Part shown: piece after piece, positions 53,514-61,404 of the stretch
Layout of the letters: every line of letters starts with the position of its first letter
Position numbering within the stretch: position 1 is the stretch's first letter
NCBI GenBank assembly: GCA_015067895.1
Contig: SVLP01000003.1
Location: forward strand, 72,287 to 136,286
From: Oscillospiraceae bacterium
Lineage (GTDB): Bacteria; Bacillota_A; Clostridia; Oscillospirales; Oscillospiraceae
DNA length: 64,000 nucleotides
Direction: 5' to 3'
The notes under the pieces: model-generated
What the model was told of the DNA's origin: nothing
Databases searched by the model: none
The model's input: the letters and a program-made list of their open reading frames with translations, nothing else
Position numbers and translations under genes: made by a program

Positions 53514-54201
53514 AACCATTTTCCGAGGACTATTTGATACCGACTTGACGGCGGTCATTTCCGTGACCGACTTTCTGCTCTGTCTGGGATGCTCCCTTGT
53601 GCTGGGACTGATCCTGGCCTTCGCCTATATACACCGCAGCCGCTATACCAAAAGCTTTGTCATCACCCTGGCCCTGCTGCCAGCGGTGGTCTGCGTGGTC
53701 ATTATGCTGGTCAACGGCAACGTGGGAACCGGCGTTGCGGTGGCGGGAGCCTTCAGCCTGGTGCGCTTCCGCAGTGTTCCCGGCACCGCCAAGGAGATCT
53801 GCATGCTGTTCCTGGCCATGGGCACAGGCCTGATCGCCGGTATGGGCTATCTGGGCTTTGCGGTCGTGTTCACGCTGATGATGTGCGGGATGTTCGTCCT
53901 GTACAACCGTCTGGACTTCGGCACAAAGAAGAACACAGCCGTCTTCAAGACCTTGACCATCACCATCCCGGAGGATCTGGACTATTCCGGTGTCTTTGAC
54001 GATATCTTTGCCGAATTCACCCGCAGCCACGAGCTGGTTCGGGTCAAGACCACCAACATGGGCAGTATGTTTAAGCTGACCTACAATGCGGAGCTGACGG
54101 ATACGGCCCAGGAGAAAACGATGATCGACAGGCTCCGCTGCAGGAATGGCAACCTGGAGATCGTGGTGTCCCAGCAGGAAACTGTGGGGACGGAATTGTA
54201 A
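53506..54201 (+). CDS. DUF4956 membrane protein
   Basis: The 231-residue protein has four to five helices in the first 135 residues (including GAFSLVRFRSVPGTAKEICML, a hallmark of DUF4956) and a cytoplasmic alpha/beta domain behind. It accompanies VTC-domain proteins widely and may form a pore or receptor for the polymer, an inference from context only. Its start overlaps the VTC gene end, with GGAGG about ten bases upstream. Confidence 0.88.
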   Translation: MPETIFRGLFDTDLTAVISVTDFLLCLGCSLVLGLILAFAYIHRSRYTKSFVITLALLPAVVCVVIMLVNGNVGTGVAVAGAFSLVRFRSVPGTAKEICMLFLAMGTGLIAGMGYLGFAVVFTLMMCGMFVLYNRLDFGTKKNTAVFKTLTITIPEDLDYSGVFDDIFAEFTRSHELVRVKTTNMGSMFKLTYNAELTDTAQEKTMIDRLRCRNGNLEIVVSQQETVGTEL

Positions 54202-54214
54202 CGGAGGGATGCGT

Positions 54215-56053
54215 ATGCGAAAAACCATATCCATTTTCTTGATCCTGGCGCTTCTGCTTGCCGGATGCAGCAATACCGCCAGCCCGAAGGCTTCGGAGAC
54301 GGGCAGCACACCGGCTCCGGAGGGCATTGCCAATCTTGGCGAAGAAACCGTCGGCGCGGAGCCAGTGCAGGCGGACTTTTCCCAAACCGACGAGGATATG
54401 TTCACCGAGCGGGACGGGAGAACCGCGTATGATGCAAGCGAAGCGGTGACCATCCAGCTCAGCGGCACGACCGCCGCCGCCAGCTCCGACAGCGTTCAGA
54501 TCAATGGGTCTACGGTTATCATCAAAGAGGAGGCCACCTATGTGATTTCCGGCAGTCTCAATGGTATGCTGGTGGTGGACGCCCCGGATACCGCAAAGCT
54601 GCAGCTTGTGTTCAATGGTGTCGATATCACAAGCGAAAGCTCTGCGGCCCTGTACATTCTGGAAGCGGACAAGGTGTTTGTGACCCTCGCCGACGGTACG
54701 GAAAACACCCTCTCCAATGGCGGCAGCTTCGTGGCCATCGATGACAACAGCATCGACGGTGCACTGTTCTCCAAACAGGATCTGACCCTGAACGGCTCTG
54801 GCTCTCTGACGGTGACATCTCCGGTCGGACATGGCATCGTGTGCAAGGACGATCTGGTATTCACCGGCGGCAGCTATGTGGTGCATTCCGCCTCCCACGG
54901 GCTGGATGCCAACGACAGTGTGCGGATCGCAGCGGGCGACTTTACCGTCGATTCCGGCAAGGATGCCATCCACTGTGAAAACACCGATGACACCGCAAAG
55001 GGCTTTGTCTACATTTCCGGCGGCAGCATCAAAGCGGAAGCCGAGGGCGACGGCATCGCCGCAAGTGCCTATATGCAGATCAGGGGCGGCAGCTTCGATC
55101 TTCTTGTGGGCGGCGGCAGCGAAAACGGCAGCAAGGCCCAGTCCGACGGCTTCGGCGGCTTCATGAGCGGTGGTCACGGCAGCAGACCCGGCGATCTGTC
55201 CGAAAGCTCCGATGATTCGACGGAAGAAACCGGAACCAGCATGAAGGGTCTGAAGGCATCGAGCGGTCTGCTGATCTCCGGCGGCAGCTTTACCATTAAT
55301 TCCGCAGACGATGCCATCCATTCGGATACCTCCCTCACCATCAACGGCGGTACCTTTGCCATTGCCTCCGGCGATGATGCCCTCCACGCAGAGGACACCC
55401 TGACCGTTACCGCAGGCGAGCTCGTCATTTCCGAAAGCTACGAAGGTCTGGAAGCCCTGCACATCGAGGTACAGGGCGGCAGCATTGATCTGACGGCCAG
55501 CGATGACGGCCTGAACGCCGCAGGCGGCACAGACCAGAGCGGCACCACCGGCGGACGGGACGGTATGTTCGGCGGCGGAAGGGGTGGAAGACCCGGCGGC
55601 GGCTTTGGCGGTATGTCCGGCAATTCGGACGGCAGCATCAAGATTTCCGGCGGTAATCTCCTGATCCATTCCTCCGGCGATGGTATCGATGCCAACGGAA
55701 GCCTGGAGATCAGCGGCGGCCATACCGTGGTGGTTGGCCCGACCCAGGGCGATACCGCAACATTGGACTATGATACCAGTGCAGTCATCACCGGCGGCAC
55801 CTTCATCGGCACCGGTGCCGCAGGCATGGCCCAGACCTTCAGCGATTCTGAGCAGGGTGTGATCGCAGTGCAGGTGGGAAGCCAGGGCGCAGGCACACAG
55901 ATCATCCTGAAGGATCAAAATGGGAATACCGTTCTTTCCCACACGCCCGAGCTGAGCTTTGCCGTGGTGATCCTCTCCTGCCCGGAGATGGTCAAGGGAG
56001 AAACCTATACCATCACCGTGGGCACACAATCCGGCAGCTTCGCAGCAAGCTGA
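54215..56053 (+). CDS. Carbohydrate-binding domain-containing lipoprotein (DUF4353-like)
   Basis: The 612-residue protein starts at 54215 behind GGAGG and has a lipoprotein signal (LLLAGC, Cys at 16). The rest is a beta-helix-like series of SGGS/INGGTF repeats, typical of the DUF4353 carbohydrate-binding family. A Gly-rich insert around residues 443-470 (GGGRGGRPGGGFGG) breaks the series, and another lies near 305-330. It is the third gene of the VTC cluster, lying at the cell surface, where it may bind polysaccharide or organise polyphosphate. Confidence 0.88.
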   Translation: MRKTISIFLILALLLAGCSNTASPKASETGSTPAPEGIANLGEETVGAEPVQADFSQTDEDMFTERDGRTAYDASEAVTIQLSGTTAAASSDSVQINGSTVIIKEEATYVISGSLNGMLVVDAPDTAKLQLVFNGVDITSESSAALYILEADKVFVTLADGTENTLSNGGSFVAIDDNSIDGALFSKQDLTLNGSGSLTVTSPVGHGIVCKDDLVFTGGSYVVHSASHGLDANDSVRIAAGDFTVDSGKDAIHCENTDDTAKGFVYISGGSIKAEAEGDGIAASAYMQIRGGSFDLLVGGGSENGSKAQSDGFGGFMSGGHGSRPGDLSESSDDSTEETGTSMKGLKASSGLLISGGSFTINSADDAIHSDTSLTINGGTFAIASGDDALHAEDTLTVTAGELVISESYEGLEALHIEVQGGSIDLTASDDGLNAAGGTDQSGTTGGRDGMFGGGRGGRPGGGFGGMSGNSDGSIKISGGNLLIHSSGDGIDANGSLEISGGHTVVVGPTQGDTATLDYDTSAVITGGTFIGTGAAGMAQTFSDSEQGVIAVQVGSQGAGTQIILKDQNGNTVLSHTPELSFAVVILSCPEMVKGETYTITVGTQSGSFAAS

Positions 56054-56103
56054 TCCTGTACATCTGCGCATCATACTGTGTCAAGAACTGAATGATTCAT
56101 ACG

Positions 56104-56146
56104 ATGAAAGCTCGCCTGTGCAGACAGACGAGCTTTCTATTTTTAT
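56104..56146 (+). terminator. Terminator between converging operons
   Basis: GAAAGCTCG pairs with CGAGCTTTC and is followed by TATTTTTATT. It ends the VTC cluster. Confidence 0.85.
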
Positions 56147-58785
56147 TCAACCAAGCCGTATTTGACCTTGATGCGGTCGAGCTTCTCCAGCATAGGCTCT
56201 GCGGCAATCAGAATAAAGATCACCGTTGCAGCGGCGTGGATCAGATCCATGGGCAGGCCCGACACATAATAAGCCTTGAGCATCTCCCAATTGATGGTTT
56301 GAGAATTGTACATCAGCGCAGCGGCGGGATTCATGATGCCGCCGTAGATGATGACAGCGGCAAACGCACCAAAGGCAGCCAAACTGCCACGGCTGCGGCG
56401 GAGCAGGCCTTTGCGGAACAGCACACCAGCCAGGAAGCCGATGATGCCCATGCTGAACATCTGCCAGGGCATCCAGGGGCCTTGGGAGAACAGGACATTG
56501 GACACCATCATGGTCACTGCGCCCACCAGGAAGCCGGTCTCACCGCCAAAGGCCACACCGGAGATGATGACCAATGCCAGCACCGGCTTGAACTGGGGCA
56601 GCATAAAGAAGGCAGACCGACCGGCGATTGCGATAGCGCACAGCACCGCAATGGTCACCAACTCTCTTGCCTTGGGCTTGCGGCTTTCAAACACCAGGAA
56701 AAAGGGCACCATGCATTCGATCAGCACCAGCATAGCGGTCACATTGTAATGCTGATTGCCCAGGTACATCACGCCGACAAAGATGGTCAGCGGGATACAC
56801 AGCACGATCAGCACCGCTGCCACAAGGGTGCGTTTGCCAAGCTTTCGCTGATGCACAGGCGTTTGCAATATCGCAGACGGGGCACTTCTTCTGCCAATGG
56901 CGGCAACGAACACACCCAGCGCAGCAATCAGTACCAGGTACAAAATGAGCTGTTGTTCGCCGGTGACGCTGATACCTTTTTTACCAATAAGCGCAGACAA
57001 ATCAGTGATACTGGTGGCATAGAAGAACACCAGCATTGCAACTGTCAGGGATACCCCGGCAAGGAGTTTTCTCCATAGGGTCAGCGGCTTGGGTTTGAAG
57101 TTGACCGCCGTTTCTTTCGGTTCGGGTAAAACAGCAGCTTCGGGAATTTCCGGCTCGGCAGGCAATTCTCCGCCGCAGCAGCCTATGATATCGGACACGG
57201 TTACCGCCTTTGGAATCAAGTGCCGTGCCATCCGGTTGGCCGGGGTGGTGTAGAAGCTGTTGCCGGAGAAGAACGCACGGGGTGTACCCTCTGCCACAAT
57301 GCTGCCGTCAAAGAACAGGCCGCACTTGTGGGAGAACTCTGCGCAGAATGGCACATCATGGCTGACCATCAGAATGGTCACTCCCTGGGCGACCAATCTG
57401 CGGAGGATCAGCGCAAAGGTCACCTTGAATTCTGCGTCAAAGCCCTTTGTAGGCTCATCCAGTAATAGAATATCCGGCTGTGTCAAAAGCACCTTTGCCA
57501 AAGCGGTACGCTGCTGTTCGCCACCGGAAATGTCGTAAGGATGCCGGTCTAAAAACTCCCGCAGACCGCATAGCTCCGTGATCCGGGCAACCTCTGCGTC
57601 CTGCTTTTCCTTGGGGATCTTCTCTCCCCGGAACACCTCGTACAAATCCTCCCGGACAGTGCGTTTTACGAATAGGGTTTGAGGATTTTGCGGCAGGTGT
57701 CCCAGCTTTCCTTGCATACGAACATCGCCACGATAAGCAGACCGCAGTCCGGAGATCACTTTGAGTGTGGTGGATTTGCCCGCACCGTTGCCGCCCAGGA
57801 TGGCATAGAACTCGCCCTTACGCAGCTTCAGGGAAAAGCCTTTCACCACATCTGGGCTATCCTTTTCGTAGCGGAACCACAAATCATCACATTCCAGCGT
57901 TACATCCTCCGGGTGCATCGGAGGATCATTTTCTGCCAAGGGCAGGAGCGCCTGTTCCTCTGCTCGCTGAGAAAGGAAAGTGCTGCCGTCTCGGACGGTC
58001 ATAGGACAGCTAAGCTTCGTTTCTACCGCTGCCCACACCCGCATAGCGGTGGGCATAGCCAGAAACATGCCGCTGCCCTTGTCCTTTAACTGCAAGCCTA
58101 CATTCTCCGGCTTGTCGTCACAGAGGATTGCGCCCTCGTTCATTACGATGACACGGGTGGCAAAGGGGAATGCTTCCTCTAACCGATGCTCCGTCAAAAT
58201 GATTGTCGTACCCAGTTCCCGGTTGATCTTGCCCAGCAAGGCAAGGAAATCAGCGGCGGCAATGGGGTCAAGCTGTGCGGTCGGCTCGTCCAGCACCAGC
58301 ACACCCGGCTGCATCGCCATGACAGAAGCAAGGCTCAGCAGCTGCTTCTGACCACCGGACAACTCCGTGACATTCTTATAAAACCAATTCTCAATGCCGA
58401 AGAAAGCAGCGATCTCCGCAACCCGGCGGCGAATGGTGGGGGTATCGTAGCCCAAGCTCTCCAGACCGAAGGCCAATTCGTGCCATACCTTATCGGTGAC
58501 CACCTGGTTTTCCGGGGATTGGAGGACATAGCCGATCTGCTGTGCCTGCTCTCGCTGACTCATTTCAGTCAGTAACTTGCCTTGATACCGAATCTCACCG
58601 GAGAATCGTCCATGAGGAGTCAGGCAGGATTTCAAGTGCCGCAGAAGTGTGGATTTACCGCAGCCGGAGGGGCCGCAGAGGATCACAAACTCGCCCTGCT
58701 GAAGCCAAAAAGAGAGATTGCGAAGGGCTTTTTTCTCCCCCTCCGGGTATGTAAAATCTACATTTTTGAATGAATAGCTTTCCAT
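56143..58785 (-). CDS. ECF transporter A-A-S fusion protein
   Basis: The 880-residue protein joins two ATPases and a membrane component. ATPase 1 has Walker A GPSGCGKST (about 38-46), LSGGQKQLLSLA and Walker B VLVLDEPTAQLD. ATPase 2 has GGNGAGKST (near 332), ISGGEQQRTALAK and ILLLDEPTKGFD. From about residue 565 a membrane part of nine or more helices follows; its last half (GRSAFFMLPQFKPVLALVI, GGETGFLVGA) looks like an S component. ECF systems import vitamins. The start overlaps the T gene by 28 bases. Confidence 0.9.
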   Translation of the reverse strand: MESYSFKNVDFTYPEGEKKALRNLSFWLQQGEFVILCGPSGCGKSTLLRHLKSCLTPHGRFSGEIRYQGKLLTEMSQREQAQQIGYVLQSPENQVVTDKVWHELAFGLESLGYDTPTIRRRVAEIAAFFGIENWFYKNVTELSGGQKQLLSLASVMAMQPGVLVLDEPTAQLDPIAAADFLALLGKINRELGTTIILTEHRLEEAFPFATRVIVMNEGAILCDDKPENVGLQLKDKGSGMFLAMPTAMRVWAAVETKLSCPMTVRDGSTFLSQRAEEQALLPLAENDPPMHPEDVTLECDDLWFRYEKDSPDVVKGFSLKLRKGEFYAILGGNGAGKSTTLKVISGLRSAYRGDVRMQGKLGHLPQNPQTLFVKRTVREDLYEVFRGEKIPKEKQDAEVARITELCGLREFLDRHPYDISGGEQQRTALAKVLLTQPDILLLDEPTKGFDAEFKVTFALILRRLVAQGVTILMVSHDVPFCAEFSHKCGLFFDGSIVAEGTPRAFFSGNSFYTTPANRMARHLIPKAVTVSDIIGCCGGELPAEPEIPEAAVLPEPKETAVNFKPKPLTLWRKLLAGVSLTVAMLVFFYATSITDLSALIGKKGISVTGEQQLILYLVLIAALGVFVAAIGRRSAPSAILQTPVHQRKLGKRTLVAAVLIVLCIPLTIFVGVMYLGNQHYNVTAMLVLIECMVPFFLVFESRKPKARELVTIAVLCAIAIAGRSAFFMLPQFKPVLALVIISGVAFGGETGFLVGAVTMMVSNVLFSQGPWMPWQMFSMGIIGFLAGVLFRKGLLRRSRGSLAAFGAFAAVIIYGGIMNPAAALMYNSQTINWEMLKAYYVSGLPMDLIHAAATVIFILIAAEPMLEKLDRIKVKYGLVE

Positions 58786-59645
58786 TTATTTTCCTCTGCC
58801 CAGTTCAGCACCACGGGCATGATACAAAGGATGAAATATACAAACTGAAAAGAAAGGGTCATGGTATTTAGACCGATATAGCGAATGCTGGGGAAATACC
58901 GGAATCCAAAGGCAGACACGATCATTCCCGCCAGCAGGTAAAAGCCACAGAAACCCAAATAGAGCAGCGCCATCTTATCCCGGTCATCAAAGCGGTAGAT
59001 GGAAAAGGCAGTGCGGCCCTTTAGTCCGTAGCCCCGGCTTTTCATGCTGTCAGCGGTTTCAATGGCATTTTCCAACGACCAAGTAACCATGATGGATAGT
59101 ACCGTTATGGCAATTTTGGTGCGGTGCCAAAGGCTGCCCTCTGAAATATCTCTGCCAATGCTCCGCTGGGCATCCACTACACTGTCCATCTGTGCCTTGA
59201 ATTTGGGGATAAACCGCAGGGTCATACTCAGCACCAGCGACATGGCCGGGATGATGCGCCCAAAGAGGTAGATAAACTTATCGGAGGTAATGACCCGATT
59301 AAAGTTCAGAAACCACAGCATCACGGTAGCGATCATGACACCGGAAGATAGCCCGTAGAGGATGCTCTCCAGGGTCAGCGGATTTCCTGTGGGGAAATAC
59401 AGCAGAATGGTGATGCCCTCATGGCTGAAGGCAGGATTCATAAAGGCCGTCAGCAGCATGATGGGCAGGCACCATTTCAGCGTGAACAGCACCGCCTTCT
59501 TCCCCTCTGCCTGCACCGCATAAACGATGGCGCAGATCAGGGAGATCCCTTGCGCCAGAGGGTGGTTCAGTGCCATGGAAAAACCGATCACCAGGGTGAA
59601 ATACAAAAAGTTCACTGTTGGGTGGTACTTTGCAAATCTATCCAT
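58758..59645 (-). CDS. ECF transporter T component (CbiQ/EcfT family)
   Basis: Starting at 59645 the protein has 295 residues, with about seven helices. FIPKFKAQMDSVVDAQRSIG and AIETADSMKSRGYGLKGRT are EcfT coupling-helix regions, the latter with the Ala-Arg-Gly-type ATPase contact. The start lies two bases after the preceding stop and has no clear ribosome site, so translation is probably coupled to the DUF4430 gene. It overlaps the A-A-S gene by 28 bases. Confidence 0.9.
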   Translation of the reverse strand: MDRFAKYHPTVNFLYFTLVIGFSMALNHPLAQGISLICAIVYAVQAEGKKAVLFTLKWCLPIMLLTAFMNPAFSHEGITILLYFPTGNPLTLESILYGLSSGVMIATVMLWFLNFNRVITSDKFIYLFGRIIPAMSLVLSMTLRFIPKFKAQMDSVVDAQRSIGRDISEGSLWHRTKIAITVLSIMVTWSLENAIETADSMKSRGYGLKGRTAFSIYRFDDRDKMALLYLGFCGFYLLAGMIVSAFGFRYFPSIRYIGLNTMTLSFQFVYFILCIMPVVLNWAEENKWKAIHSKM

Positions 59646-59647
59646 AG

Positions 59648-60748
59648 TTAAAATAAGTTCTTTCCGCCCACATCGTTGCCCAGATCGCAGGTGTAGCGCC
59701 ATTCTACTACATCGCCCTCTTGCAGCTGATAGCGGGAACAGCCGTAGTTGGGATACCAGCCGTTGACCCGGTACATCCAACCGGAGAGTGCACCGCAGTC
59801 GAACTCATACAGATTGTGGATGCCCTCGATATAGGCACTGTTGTAGATGGGCGTCCAGGAGGATTCCAGGTGGATGCCCTTTTCCTTGCAGACCCGCTGG
59901 AGGACATCGAACACGGATTCGCCCTCATAGAAGGTGACGGTTGTGGTGGCAAGGATCGTGCCGCCGGAGGGTACCATTTCCAGTTTGTCGGGATCCAGCT
60001 GATCCAGATTGTTCAAAATGGTGGAACACTCAATGGAGAAGGTGCAGGTATAGGTTTTGCCCTTGTCCACATCCTGATCCTCCGGCTCCACCGGCTTGGG
60101 CTTTCCTTCCGGGATGGGATCAGTAAGATATTTGTCCTTGCCGTCGGTGTAGACCTGGCTGCCGCTGTCGGTCACATCGGACAGATACTCGTCCTTGCTT
60201 TCCGTGGGCTCGGTGGTTGCTTCCGGTTCGGGGGCCGTGGTTTCCTCCTCCGGCAGCTCGTCAGGACGGATCACCAGCTCAGAATAGGAGCCGTCCAGTG
60301 TCATGTTCAGAATGGTGGTCTTGCTGCCCGTGAGGGACACGGAAGCGACCGCTGTATCATTTTGGAAGGCCGTGGCACTCTGCGCAGTCCATTCCTCGTC
60401 CAGATAGATGGAGAGCAGGGCAGAGAACCCAAAGGGCTCCGAATGGGCAAAGCGGCTTTGGATACTGCCGTCTGACCTTTTGCTGAGTTCCACCATCAGA
60501 TTGATCTCCTTGGGCTCTGCAATATCGCTGCCGAAGATCGTCCACTCGTAGCGCAGCCCCTTCGATTCCCCGGTAAAAACCGCAATGGCGTTTTCCCTCT
60601 GTATTTGTTCGAGGATGCTCTCCTGAATCAAGCCGTCGTCCGGGATGGGAATGAAATCACTTAAGTTTACACTGCCGAAGCTCCCGCCGCAGCCGCACAG
60701 GGAGATCAATATGGTCAAAGCCAAAATAAGGCTGAATATTCTTTTCAT
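59648..60748 (-). CDS. DUF4430 (transcobalamin beta-domain-like) lipoprotein
   Basis: The 366-residue protein has a lipoprotein signal (LTILISLCGC), a first domain of about 140 residues, an acidic Thr/Pro/Glu linker (about 165-230) and a C-terminal DUF4430 domain (about 235-360) with SVFDVLQRVCKEKGI, GALSGWMYRVNGWYPNYG and LQEGDVVEWRYT. DUF4430 is the fold of the beta domain in intrinsic factor and transcobalamin, which closes over cobalamin. Its place in an ECF operon suggests a ligand-capture protein. The ATG at 60748 has GGAG upstream. Confidence 0.88.
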   Translation of the reverse strand: MKRIFSLILALTILISLCGCGGSFGSVNLSDFIPIPDDGLIQESILEQIQRENAIAVFTGESKGLRYEWTIFGSDIAEPKEINLMVELSKRSDGSIQSRFAHSEPFGFSALLSIYLDEEWTAQSATAFQNDTAVASVSLTGSKTTILNMTLDGSYSELVIRPDELPEEETTAPEPEATTEPTESKDEYLSDVTDSGSQVYTDGKDKYLTDPIPEGKPKPVEPEDQDVDKGKTYTCTFSIECSTILNNLDQLDPDKLEMVPSGGTILATTTVTFYEGESVFDVLQRVCKEKGIHLESSWTPIYNSAYIEGIHNLYEFDCGALSGWMYRVNGWYPNYGCSRYQLQEGDVVEWRYTCDLGNDVGGKNLF

Positions 60749-60750
60749 CG

Positions 60751-61350
60751 TCAATCTCCAATCACGATTCTGCCGTTTTTCGTTTTCAATGTGCCCGTGG
60801 TCATGGCAAGGCTCTGCGCTTCATCGGATGCCGCAAACACCGCATCTTCTACAATCAAGTCAAGAACATCGCCGGGACGAACGCTGCCCCGGAGCCGGAA
60901 TTTCAGCCGAAGGACAACATTGTAATCCTCCGCCAGAAGTTCCTTGGAAAATGCGTTTTTCCCGCCGGTCATGTCTAAATACATAATGTTGATAAGGCCG
61001 GTATCGTTGCTGTTTTGCACATTGCAGCTCCAATCCGGAAGCTGCTGACCATTGCTGCTTTCGCCGCTGAGGATGAAGATGTTGCCCTCCTCCACGCCGA
61101 GGAATTCCAGTCGGGAGGGATCAAAGCGGATGCTCATGCTCATGGCGGGATAGCGGGTCTCTCCCAGTGTGGAGACGGTCACATCCAAAGTGAACTCCGA
61201 CCTTTCGGATGCAGACAGCTTCTGTGGTGTCTCCACGATCAGGGTGGGGACACCGGGATCGGAGCCGCTGCAACGGGACAGCAGCAAAATCACCGCCAGC
61301 AGAACAAGGGCTCCCGGAACCCACCATCGGTATTTTTTCAGATTCTTCAT
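60751..61350 (-). CDS. Membrane-anchored cohesin-domain protein
   Basis: The 199-residue protein, starting at 61350 behind AAAGGAG, has one N-terminal helix (about 9-25) and then a cohesin-like beta-sandwich (about 40-190). MSIRFDPSRLEFLGVEEGNI, LINIMYLD and VLRLKFRLRG resemble cohesins. A cohesin on the membrane could hold a dockerin-bearing protein, and the adjacent gene encodes one. It is separated by only two bases from the DUF4430 gene. Confidence 0.85.
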   Translation of the reverse strand: MKNLKKYRWWVPGALVLLAVILLLSRCSGSDPGVPTLIVETPQKLSASERSEFTLDVTVSTLGETRYPAMSMSIRFDPSRLEFLGVEEGNIFILSGESSNGQQLPDWSCNVQNSNDTGLINIMYLDMTGGKNAFSKELLAEDYNVVLRLKFRLRGSVRPGDVLDLIVEDAVFAASDEAQSLAMTTGTLKTKNGRIVIGD

Positions 61351-61370
61351 GGACACACTCCTTTGCAAAG

Positions 61371-61395
61371 GGCTGGGAGGGAGTCCCTCCCAGCC
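61371..61395 (-). terminator. Hairpin between the large dockerin protein gene and the cohesin gene
   Basis: GGCTGGGAGGGA pairs perfectly with TCCCTCCCAGCC. The following T run on the minus strand is only three bases, so it more likely gives partial termination or RNA protection, setting different levels for the two genes. Confidence 0.6.
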
Positions 61396-61404
61396 ACGGA
61401 TCGA

